NCBI RefSeq assembly: GCF_032999765.1
Contig: NZ_CP136051.1
Location: forward strand, 4,192,417 to 4,256,416
Direction of reading: 5' to 3'
From: Imperialibacter roseus
GTDB lineage: Bacteria > Bacteroidota > Bacteroidia > Cytophagales > Cyclobacteriaceae
DNA: 64,000 nucleotides
This document shows positions 32,542 through 40,348 of the stretch, piece after piece. Each line of letters opens with the position of its first letter. Positions within the stretch are counted from its first letter, which is position 1. Both the position numbers and the translations under genes were made by a program. The notes under the pieces are model-generated. The model ran no database searches, was not told the origin of the DNA, and worked only from the letters and a program-made list of their open reading frames with translations.

Positions 32542-33330
32542 TTGTGGAGTTTTATAACCCAGGTACTGATGCTTTCTTTTTCTGTTGTACCAAACCTCAA
32601 TGAATTCAAACACTTCGTTTTTGGCTTGTAGTATGCTGTTAAAACAGGTGTGTTTGACCATTTCTGATTTTAGAATCTTGAAGAAGTTCTCTGCAACTGC
32701 ATTATCCCAACAATTGCCCTTTCGACTCATGCTTTGAATCACCCGGTGGCTTTTGAGTTTTTCAGAGAATATGTAGGAAGCATATTGGACACCTTGATCT
32801 GAGTGAAAAATGAGGCCGGGAGTAGCTGTTCGATTGATAGTTGCCATCTTCCATGCTGATAAAATCGTATTGTTAGTAGTCATTGAAGTACTTAGTGACC
32901 ATCCTATGATTTTGCGGTCATACAAATCCATGATGATGGTCAAGTACATCCAGCCCTGAGCTGTTGGAATGTAAGTAATGTCTGACACCCATTTCTGTCC
33001 AGGCATGGTAGCATCAAAATCTCTGTTTAAGTGATTTTCAGCTACTGGCAGACTGTGTCTGGAGTTGGTAGTTGCTCCTCTGAACTTCTTACAGATCACA
33101 CTCCTTATACCCTCAGAACGCATGATTCTAGCTACTCTGGGGCGAGAGATCCTCCAGCCTCTGTCTCGTAGCTCGTTGGCAATCTTTGGGCTACCATATC
33201 TCCCCTTACTTTGCTTGTAGAGTATATCTATTTCTTGTTTGATTTTTATTCGCTCTAAAGCTCTTTGAGAAGGAGCTCGGTTCAACCAGTCATAATAACT
33301 GCTTCTACTTATTTTGAATACTTTACACAT
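32503..33330 (-). CDS. IS3-family transposase OrfB (rve integrase core)
   Basis: 275 residues from the first ATG. The DD35E triad is present: DITYIPTAQGWMYLTIIMD, FHSDQGVQYAS and AVAENFFKILKSE. In practice it is expressed mostly as an OrfAB fusion after a -1 shift at 33411-33417, which extends the frame upstream without a stop. The family part ends at YLGYKTPQG; the last codons (SITLTVSVFKY) are read from the terminal repeat of the inserted IS256 element, so the native C-terminus was replaced. Confidence 0.9.
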   Translation of the reverse strand: MCKVFKISRSSYYDWLNRAPSQRALERIKIKQEIDILYKQSKGRYGSPKIANELRDRGWRISRPRVARIMRSEGIRSVICKKFRGATTNSRHSLPVAENHLNRDFDATMPGQKWVSDITYIPTAQGWMYLTIIMDLYDRKIIGWSLSTSMTTNNTILSAWKMATINRTATPGLIFHSDQGVQYASYIFSEKLKSHRVIQSMSRKGNCWDNAVAENFFKILKSEMVKHTCFNSILQAKNEVFEFIEVWYNRKRKHQYLGYKTPQGSITLTVSVFKY

Positions 33331-33362
33331 CCTCTCAATACCAAACCTGTAGCTGTTATCCT

Positions 33363-33677
33363 TTATGAATTGTAATATTTGGTATCTCCCTTGGAGAAGA
33401 TGCTTACAGCCTTTTTTAGGATGTCTCTTTCAAGTTGAGCTTCTCTGAGTTCCTTTTTCAGCTTGGCAATTTCCTTTTGCTCACTTGTCAGATTGATTTG
33501 ACCATGACCTGAAAAACTGCCCTCGCCAAATCGCTCAAACTCCCTTCTCCATCGCCCCACCAATTCCCTTCGAACCCCAAGCTCGTCCGCTACATCACTA
33601 CTGGATTTACCCGCCACACACAGGTTGACGGCCATCTGTTTAAATTCCTTATCAAACTTTCTACGTCGTACTGTCAT
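33363..33677 (-). CDS. IS3-family OrfA (helix-turn-helix protein)
   Basis: 104 residues with a Tnp_1-type helix-turn-helix (RKFDKEFKQMAVNLCVAG and VRRELVGRWRREFERFG) and a Leu-zipper-like end (IAKLKKELREAQLERDILKK). It binds the element ends and limits transposition. The motif ILKKAVSIF marks the usual place of the frameshift into OrfB. Confidence 0.9.
   Translation of the reverse strand: MTVRRRKFDKEFKQMAVNLCVAGKSSSDVADELGVRRELVGRWRREFERFGEGSFSGHGQINLTSEQKEIAKLKKELREAQLERDILKKAVSIFSKGDTKYYNS
33411..33417 (-). promoter_or_regulatory. Programmed -1 frameshift site of the IS3-family element
   Basis: On the coding strand the heptamer A AAA AAG is read as CTA AAA AAG in orfA. A -1 slip leads into a frame that stays open through 33330 into orfB, giving a fusion of about 390 residues. 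This is the standard arrangement in IS150-like elements. Confidence 0.8.
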
Positions 33678-33758
33678 CGTATAACAAATTTAGCCTTTTG
33701 AAGCTTATCATACTGTCCAGATAAATGTAGCAACTCCACTAATCAAAAAATAACGCTT

Positions 33759-33914
33759 CACAACAAACGCTTCCATGAATGGGGCTTTATCAGTCAAGAT
33801 ACTTTGGTGGTTCTTGAAAGTCCACCACTATTAATAAATTTAAACAAAGAGAAGCTAAGCACTAACGGAAACTAAACCGCATAAAACTCCCACAATCATT
33901 TATCGAGGTTAGCA
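33759..33914 (+). repeat. attC-like palindrome 3 (separated from its gene by the IS elements)
   Basis: Outer cores CACAAC (33759-33764) and GTTAGCA (33908-33914). The inner pairing is weaker than in palindromes 1 and 2 (ATGAATGGGG against CCCACAATCATTTAT). CACAAC pairs with GTTGTG at 30959, the start of the cassette that holds the 76-residue gene, so both IS elements lie inside that cassette. Confidence 0.55.
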
Positions 33915-33923
33915 ACAAGTAAA

Positions 33924-34517
33924 ATGAAACTCTATCAAAAACTTAAAAATAGAATTGATTGGAATGAACCCGTTGAACTTCAGTTAGAACGTTTAGCAGA
34001 GTTTGATCATATCACAAACGAAGAGATTGAAGAGTTAGCTCAAACATGCCATAAGTCAACGGAAACAGGAATTCTTCTTGAGTATTTGGGACATGAAAGG
34101 TTAATGCCATATTTACATCTATTCCTTGAATTTCTTCAAGATATGAACTGGCCTGCCGCAGGTGGCGCCTCAAAGATGTTGACGAAAGCTGGGAAAGTCA
34201 TTATTCCAGAAATAAGAAGGGTTTTTCAAGAAGTCAATAATGACCAAATATGGCATTATTGGATATTGCTCGGGATCGTTCAATATTTTGAAAAAGAACT
34301 GATTCTAGAAATGAAAGCGGATTTGATAGAATTAATTTTAAGAGCTGACAAAGATGGTGCTTCAATTCAGGCTCTACGGATTTTAAAAGAGAAACAAATA
34401 TTATCCTCGGAAGAAGTAGAAAATCGGTATTGTTACTTGCTTAACAAATACAGTGGTGATTTGTATTGGACGAACGATTTAAATGAAGAAATAAAGCCAG
34501 TTGCTAACAAAACCTAA
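33924..34517 (+). CDS. Cassette-borne DUF5071-like protein (197 aa)
   Basis: A soluble, helix-rich protein. The central part, YLHLFLEFLQDMNWPAAGG followed by ML..AG..IIPEIRRVF and IWHYWILLGIV, resembles the DUF5071 family, whose function is unknown. The gene starts 7 bases after the core GTTAGCAAC, and its last codons (PVANKT) overlap the matching core GTTGCTAAC. It is the last recognisable cassette. The low GC content matches the other cassette genes. Confidence 0.75.
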   Translation: MKLYQKLKNRIDWNEPVELQLERLAEFDHITNEEIEELAQTCHKSTETGILLEYLGHERLMPYLHLFLEFLQDMNWPAAGGASKMLTKAGKVIIPEIRRVFQEVNNDQIWHYWILLGIVQYFEKELILEMKADLIELILRADKDGASIQALRILKEKQILSSEEVENRYCYLLNKYSGDLYWTNDLNEEIKPVANKT

Positions 34518-34526
34518 ACTGTTAGC
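34503..34526. repeat. Short hairpin at the right edge of the array
   Basis: GCTAAC (34503-34508) pairs with GTTAGC (34521-34526) around a 12-base loop. It contains the right-hand core of the last cassette but none of the long inner arms seen in the others, so the attC-like site here appears shortened. Confidence 0.45.
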
Positions 34527-34600
34527 CAAATGAAAAACGCACCTGCTAACTTTCAAAAAACAAAAGGCGCCAGGATCCCCCACATCTTAGATATGATATC

Positions 34601-36910
34601 ATGATAGTCAATACGTCTACCATTGAAAAGTTTGGAAGCAACATCACGTTGCTTATACTTGCGGTCTTACTTTACAATTGCACAAATGCAGGAAAGATTG
34701 ATTTTAGTACCGACTATCTTAAAATACAAATCAGCAAGGGAGGCTTTATTACCAGTATGCAAAATATCGGGAAAGAGCCCTACCGGGAATTTAGTCCTCT
34801 TGATAAGCCATCACCCTTAATGCAGCTTTACGACGGCAAAAAGAAAGTATATTATGAACCTGTCAGCGCAAATTTCAGTGAGGAAGATCAAGCCATCACA
34901 CTAAGCTATTCTAATGGTTCGGTCGCTCAAGTCAGCGTGACAGCGCAGGAAAAGTATTTGAAATTTACGCTTCAGTCCCTTGCACCACGCAACGGAATTG
35001 ATGGCATTCAATGGGGGCCCTATCATACGAATATCACGAACCTGTTTGGGGAAATTATTGGCGTTGCCAGAGACACGAGCGAGACGGTCAATTATGCCAT
35101 TGGTGTGCTTGCCCTCGACGACAATACCCTGGGTGGCACTTCTGAATCAATAGCCGACGCAGCACCCTTTCAGTACATCATCCATTCTCCCGATCCGGAG
35201 CTTTCCCCCCTCCCCGACTCATTGCATGAAGGACAAATTTTTACCCTGGGAGGAAACGGAATCAGCGATGTCGCCTTTTACGCACACAAGGAACCGTACT
35301 ATAGAATAATGTATGGCAACTCTGCACTCGTCGACGAAAAGGGAAGGATTTCCATTAACTACCACTCCAGGGACAGAACATTTGAAAGAGAAGTATACTA
35401 TTCACTCATACCGAATATGGCAGCCAACACGCCAAACCATCTGGAAGTCCAGCCATTGCCGGGGGTCGATTATATAGGCTCATCCATTGCTTTGTGGGGC
35501 AGCCCCGACAGCACTGCATTGATGGATGTGATTCAGGACATTGTGTTGCAGGAAGGCTTGCCGTATCCCACAATCAACGGGAAATGGGTGAAAGATCCGA
35601 CCGCTTTCGTGCCCGATGCTTTTACCAGCGGTAACTTGAATGACAGTATCATATCGTACACATCGAGGTTAGGCTTTACGACAATCAGTTTGTACGACCA
35701 GGGATTTTTAAAGCCAGACAGAGGAAACGATGGCTATATCGACGGGAAAAATTTTGAGCACAAACCAATAAAACTAACTTCCGGCAACAAATCTCACAAG
35801 GAGTTTTCCGAGATGGCGGCAAAGTATGGAATTAGCATTGGAAGGACTCCTATCACCAATTCGCTGGCTCCCGGAACTAAAGACGCCAGTCCCATGCCGA
35901 GTGATAGTTTGTGCTATCAACAGATGTGTTTGCTGGCAAAAAGCATCAGTCCCACCGACACCGTGATTATCGTGGACGATCCAACCCATCTCGAGGAAAT
36001 TGCCAGCTGGGAAGGGCATGCCAAAAACCTGAACATGATAAAAATAGGCAAGGAATTGATCTATTATCTCGGTGTTTCCGAAGAAGAACCCTACAGGCTT
36101 CTGAATGTAAAACGTGGGTACTGGGAAACCATGGCTACGAGTCACCCATCCAACGACACCATTTATAAGCTTCAGGTGACGCTGAATTATGGTTATGATG
36201 GTTTGATCCCCAATATGCAGCTTCAGGACAAAATTGCCGAATACTACGCAGACGTTTGTTTTATCAACGGTTTAGGCTACTATGATTTCGACGGACAGGA
36301 GTTTCTGTTTAACAACGGCCATGGCTACTACTCGGCGAAGCGCTTTTTTCGCAAGATGTTCGAAAGGGCTGCAACTCTTGGCATTCCCCCTATTCGTTTT
36401 ACAGGGGCCACATTGTCAGAAGGCTCATGGCATTATCAAAGTATCTGGAATGTTGGTGGTGGAAAAAACCTGTATGATGTCGACACCAGAGAATGGGGCA
36501 GCACTACGAGCCAAGGAAAAGACCTGCGGGACGTTACGTACGCTAACTTTTTCCCGGTGGGTATGGGGGTCAATTTCCCTATTAATTCCCAATCAACGGT
36601 GGAACAGTACGAACATATACAAGCTATTTCTGTTGGTGTTGGAACGACATACAGCCTGGTTCTGAATCAGAAAGATGTTGAAAGCTGCCCTCAAAAAGAG
36701 GCTGTTTTCAAAGTAATAAGAACATGGGAAGATGCCCGTGCCGCCAATGCATTTCCCCGGAGCGTGAAAAAACTATTGGCTGACCCAGAAAGAAACTGGA
36801 CTCTACAGGAAGCCGAAAACGAAGACAGCTGGGTGCTACATGAATTAAAAGACGGTAAAACAAACAAGACGTTCGTTTTGCACGGCGATGAGAGCCACCA
36901 GGCTCACTAA
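34601..36910 (+). CDS. Large secreted lipoprotein of unknown function (769 aa)
   Basis: A lipoprotein signal (ITLLILAVLLYNCTN, lipobox LLYNC) suggests anchoring in a membrane, likely on the outer membrane. The N-terminal 300 residues are beta-rich and recall the N-terminal sandwich of some glycoside hydrolases; the C-terminal half has TIM-barrel-like segments (ISYTSRLGFTTISLYD, GLGYYDFDGQEFLFNNGHGY) with acidic residues that could be catalytic. I cannot assign a GH family. It lies just after the cassette array and before polysaccharide-related genes, which supports a carbohydrate role only weakly. Confidence 0.6.
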   Translation: MIVNTSTIEKFGSNITLLILAVLLYNCTNAGKIDFSTDYLKIQISKGGFITSMQNIGKEPYREFSPLDKPSPLMQLYDGKKKVYYEPVSANFSEEDQAITLSYSNGSVAQVSVTAQEKYLKFTLQSLAPRNGIDGIQWGPYHTNITNLFGEIIGVARDTSETVNYAIGVLALDDNTLGGTSESIADAAPFQYIIHSPDPELSPLPDSLHEGQIFTLGGNGISDVAFYAHKEPYYRIMYGNSALVDEKGRISINYHSRDRTFEREVYYSLIPNMAANTPNHLEVQPLPGVDYIGSSIALWGSPDSTALMDVIQDIVLQEGLPYPTINGKWVKDPTAFVPDAFTSGNLNDSIISYTSRLGFTTISLYDQGFLKPDRGNDGYIDGKNFEHKPIKLTSGNKSHKEFSEMAAKYGISIGRTPITNSLAPGTKDASPMPSDSLCYQQMCLLAKSISPTDTVIIVDDPTHLEEIASWEGHAKNLNMIKIGKELIYYLGVSEEEPYRLLNVKRGYWETMATSHPSNDTIYKLQVTLNYGYDGLIPNMQLQDKIAEYYADVCFINGLGYYDFDGQEFLFNNGHGYYSAKRFFRKMFERAATLGIPPIRFTGATLSEGSWHYQSIWNVGGGKNLYDVDTREWGSTTSQGKDLRDVTYANFFPVGMGVNFPINSQSTVEQYEHIQAISVGVGTTYSLVLNQKDVESCPQKEAVFKVIRTWEDARAANAFPRSVKKLLADPERNWTLQEAENEDSWVLHELKDGKTNKTFVLHGDESHQAH

Positions 36911-37183
36911 AAAGCATGTGTAATTCCTGCGTGGTGGGCATAAGATGATTATTGAGGTAGCTATCGGTTTAGAAAAATCGACAACTCAATATAAATTGAA
37001 AACGGAATGACTGCCTATCGGCGGACAGAGTTGAGTGCCAGTGCGAGAGCAACTGCCATAGCCCCCATCCACAATCCAGCCACTGGCAGCCATGCATCTG
37101 GTGAAATTGTTTAAATTTGACTGAATCAGCATACACTGGGTGTGTATGAAAAAGAGCAATCACACATTTAAAAGAATTGAAAA
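36911..37183. other. Intergenic stretch with possible gene and IS remnants
   Basis: Near 36970 the stretch TTTAGAAAAATCGACAACTC resembles the leader of the IS256 transposase (31278-31302). On the minus strand about 31 codons ending near 37018 (LWMGAMAVALALALNSVRR) look like the end of a lost membrane protein. Both observations are weak. Confidence 0.25.
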
Positions 37184-38119
37184 ATGAATAAATCGTCGGA
37201 TGTCGCCAATTATAGCCTGAGACAAATGATCGTTGGCATGACAATCATTGCCATGACTCTGTTCGCTGGATGCACTTCACTGCCCGAAATCCAATTTCCG
37301 GTGAAAGTAGGTGTGAAGCCAGAAAGTATCACGAAAGGATTCAACGGCAACTACTATGTTTCCGTAATGAATGGTAGTGAAGCTGGCGACGGTGAAATAG
37401 TTGAAATTTCCAAAAGCGGTGTAAAGGTTTTTGCGACAGGTTTTGATGAGCCCAAAGGCATTGTCTACATAGGGGATCGTTTGTACTTTTCGGATTTGAC
37501 CCGCATCTGGCAAGTCGACAAAGAGGGTACTGCAAGCATCTTTGTTGACAAAGAAAGTTTCCCTTACGAAGTGCTGTACTTAAATGACGTTGCCGTAGAT
37601 GCAGAGGGAAAAGGTATCTATGTAGTGGACATGGGAGCAACGAAATACATGCGTGATGAAAACAATAAGCTATGGCCGCTCGATAGCGAACAAGCTAAAC
37701 TGATCCCTCAATTGGGGCGTATTTATCATGTTGATTTGGGAGGTCAGGTATCGGTAGCACAAGACACTTCTCCATTAATGTTGAACCCAAATGGTGTGGG
37801 CGTTGACAACAATGGCGACATCATGGTAGGAGCGTTTTTCCTTGGCAATTTTTTGGTGAAGCGGGATGGCGAATTAACGCCCCTGAAAGGTCAATTTAGA
37901 GGTGCCGATGCAGTAGAGCAAGACAGCAATGGCGATTATTACATCAGTAGTTGGGCATTGGGCACAGTTTGGAAAATAGATGGTCAAACTGAAGAATCAA
38001 TGGTATTGATTGATGGGCTACAGTCGGCTGCAGACTTTTATTTGGAAGAAGACAAAGGACGATTGCTTGTTCCTGATATGATGGCAGGCACAATATATGC
38101 GGTAGATATCAATAGGTAA
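37184..38119 (+). CDS. SMP-30/gluconolactonase-like beta-propeller lipoprotein
   Basis: 311 residues. The export signal ends in a lipobox (ALTLFAGC-like; here TLFAGCTS at about 25-32). The rest is made of about six four-stranded blades: GDGEIVEISKSGVKVFATGF, GDRLYFSDLTRIWQVD, GIYVVDMGATKYM, LNPNGVGVDNNGDIMVG and DSNGDYYISSWALGTVWKID. SMP-30 relatives hydrolyse sugar lactones with a bound divalent metal; NPNGVGVDNNG is a typical metal-site blade. Substrate unknown. Gene ends at a pair of stem-loops. Confidence 0.7.
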   Translation: MNKSSDVANYSLRQMIVGMTIIAMTLFAGCTSLPEIQFPVKVGVKPESITKGFNGNYYVSVMNGSEAGDGEIVEISKSGVKVFATGFDEPKGIVYIGDRLYFSDLTRIWQVDKEGTASIFVDKESFPYEVLYLNDVAVDAEGKGIYVVDMGATKYMRDENNKLWPLDSEQAKLIPQLGRIYHVDLGGQVSVAQDTSPLMLNPNGVGVDNNGDIMVGAFFLGNFLVKRDGELTPLKGQFRGADAVEQDSNGDYYISSWALGTVWKIDGQTEESMVLIDGLQSAADFYLEEDKGRLLVPDMMAGTIYAVDINR

Positions 38120-38164
38120 AAGCCATTTTTTGAAGCCTCATAGGTCGGTAGGAAAAAAGCTAAG

Positions 38165-38200
38165 CTCTTTGGAACGAGGCCAACCCCTTGTTCCAAAGAG
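38165..38200. terminator. Stem-loop after the propeller gene
   Basis: Arms 38165-38179 (CTCTTTGGAACGAGG) and 38186-38200 (CCTTGTTCCAAAGAG) pair in 14 of 15 positions. It lies between convergent genes. There is no clear T-run, so function as a terminator is inferred from position. Confidence 0.5.
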
Positions 38201-38351
38201 CATTCTTCAAACACTGACGAAGCCCCATAAACTGGGTCAGGATGCCCAATACCGTAGACAGTTTATCTATTTGCACGTGGTGTAAAACTCAGGCAGGCTC
38301 ATTCTCCCCAAGCCTGTTTTTTCAGCGTTTGAAGCATCATGGTTTTGGCCT

Positions 38352-38393
38352 CTCGTGTGATAAACACTTTTCACCAAGCCTTTATCACACGAG
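38352..38393. terminator. Second stem-loop between convergent genes
   Basis: Perfect 13-base arms CTCGTGTGATAAA (38352-38364) and TTTATCACACGAG (38381-38393) around a 16-base loop. With the stem at 38165 it fills the 348-base gap between convergent genes; nothing else is seen in that gap. Confidence 0.5.
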
Positions 38394-38467
38394 GCAGCCT
38401 AAGAGAAGTTAATACGCCAATGATTTAGAAATTGGTAAGGAGTTTCCAGCCTACGCCAATTTACTGG

Positions 38468-39418
38468 TCACTTCCCAGTTTTTGCCGTAAGAAAGCTATT
38501 TACGTCCAGCCAGTGTATAAAGGCGTCAAACCAGCGGTTGCTGGTTCGGTTGGGATTCCCAAGACCGAAACCATGTCCACCATTCTGATAAAGGTGAAAC
38601 TCGACAGGAATGCCCGCTTTGTACCAGGAGTCGATCACACCAAATTGACCACGGAAAAGGAAGTCATCAGTGGCGATGACACTGAACATTGGCGGAGCAC
38701 TTTCCGGCACCTCCACAGGGCCCATGCCGCCATAAATCGGGCCAATAAAGGCCAGTCTCATGGTCTTGGAGTTAAGCGTGGAATGCATCGTGAGGCCGGC
38801 ACCCGCCGAGAAGCCGATCATGCCTATCCTGTTAGTATCGACCCCCCATTCCCTGGCTCGTTTCACGATCATGGCATAGGCGGCTTCGGCATCCTCAAGC
38901 TGATTGGAAAGGTCTTGCTGTGGTGGGCGGGCAGGCGCCGCTTCACCTGAAGCGTCGGAAGATGCAGCGGGGGCCGGGCGGGGGCGGTTCATCCAGGCTG
39001 TAAATTCTTCTAATGATTCAGGAGTAGGATGAAGCCGGTACTTGAGCACAAAAGCAGCAATTCCCTGCTTGGCAAGTGCCTCTGCCACTTCCCAGCCCTC
39101 GTTACCCATAGATAGCCACCTGAAGCCTCCACCTGGTGCTACAATCACAGCGGCGCCGTTAGCTTTGCCCGGTTCGGGCAGGAAAGGCGTGAGCGTGGCT
39201 GTGGTGATGTTCCGGGCCATGGGGTCGCCCCACTGGCGGAACCAGGTTTCCTTGGCAGGTTGATCGTCAACACGGCCGGTACCGAGAAGAATAGCTTTCG
39301 GCTCAGCCGGAGCTTCAAGTGGGTAGATAGTGCCGTCCTGCGCTGTAGCCGATACTACTATAAAGAGTAAGGCAGATGAAATGACTGTTTTCGTCCGATT
39401 TAAATGTTTGGTAAGCAT
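38468..39418 (-). CDS. Secreted alpha/beta-hydrolase, acetyl-esterase-like
   Basis: 316 residues with a signal peptide (VISSALLFIVVSATAQ). Oxyanion segment VIVAPGGGFRWLSMGNEG, nucleophile Ser in IGMIGFSAGAGLTMH (about 200), acid Asp in SVIATDDFLF and His in NGGHGFGL. This matches carbohydrate acetyl esterases of the BD-FAE/AXE type. A Pro/Ala-rich insertion (RPRPAPAASSDASGEAAPA) sits before the nucleophile. It is the last gene of an operon with another esterase and a GH95 fucosidase, so it probably removes acetyl groups from a fucosylated polysaccharide in the periplasm. Confidence 0.85.
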   Translation of the reverse strand: MLTKHLNRTKTVISSALLFIVVSATAQDGTIYPLEAPAEPKAILLGTGRVDDQPAKETWFRQWGDPMARNITTATLTPFLPEPGKANGAAVIVAPGGGFRWLSMGNEGWEVAEALAKQGIAAFVLKYRLHPTPESLEEFTAWMNRPRPAPAASSDASGEAAPARPPQQDLSNQLEDAEAAYAMIVKRAREWGVDTNRIGMIGFSAGAGLTMHSTLNSKTMRLAFIGPIYGGMGPVEVPESAPPMFSVIATDDFLFRGQFGVIDSWYKAGIPVEFHLYQNGGHGFGLGNPNRTSNRWFDAFIHWLDVNSFLTAKTGK

Positions 39419-39450
39419 AATGTGTAGTTAGTAGGTATAAAATATATTGT

Positions 39451-40311
<861 letters not shown>

Positions 40312-40348
40312 TTAACTGTTCACTTTTTATACATAGGATGCCTTCCGC

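Larger units (their letters stand above)
32545..33738 (-). mobile_element. IS3-family insertion sequence (IS150-like)
   Basis: Two overlapping-frame genes, orfA and orfB, with an A6G slippery site. Short candidate ends TGGAGTT (from 32545) and AACTCCA (to 33738) are inverted, giving about 1.2 kb. I find no clear target duplication around these ends, so the boundaries are tentative. The IS256 element was inserted exactly at the orfB-side end. Confidence 0.7.
28537..34526 (+). mobile_element. Integron-like gene-cassette array lacking a nearby integrase
   Basis: Four small plus-strand genes and one ORF-less segment are separated by long imperfect palindromes. The core at the start of each cassette is the reverse complement of the core after the gene of the same cassette: GTTGTGTGGC (29131) with GCCACACAAC (30127), GTTGTAGCC (30285) with GGCTACAAC (30802), GTTAGCAAC (33908) with GTTGCTAAC (34500); two others match over six bases (GTTATG 28558 with CATAAC 29023; GTTGTG 30959 with CACAAC 33759). 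That own-ends pairing is the rule for integron cassettes, where a circular cassette regenerates a complete attC. The outer cores are GTTRTRn-like rather than strict GTTRRRY. No integrase gene lies in the window, so this would be an integrase-less attC cluster. Confidence 0.7.

Noticed and set aside
32545-33738. A 3-5 base target duplication for the IS3-family element
   Set aside because: The flanks of the best candidate ends do not match, and one side was altered by the IS256 insertion, so I do not claim it.
28537-34526. CRISPR array as an explanation for the repeats
   Set aside because: The repeats are long, imperfect palindromes separated by genes, with no short regular spacers and no cas genes.
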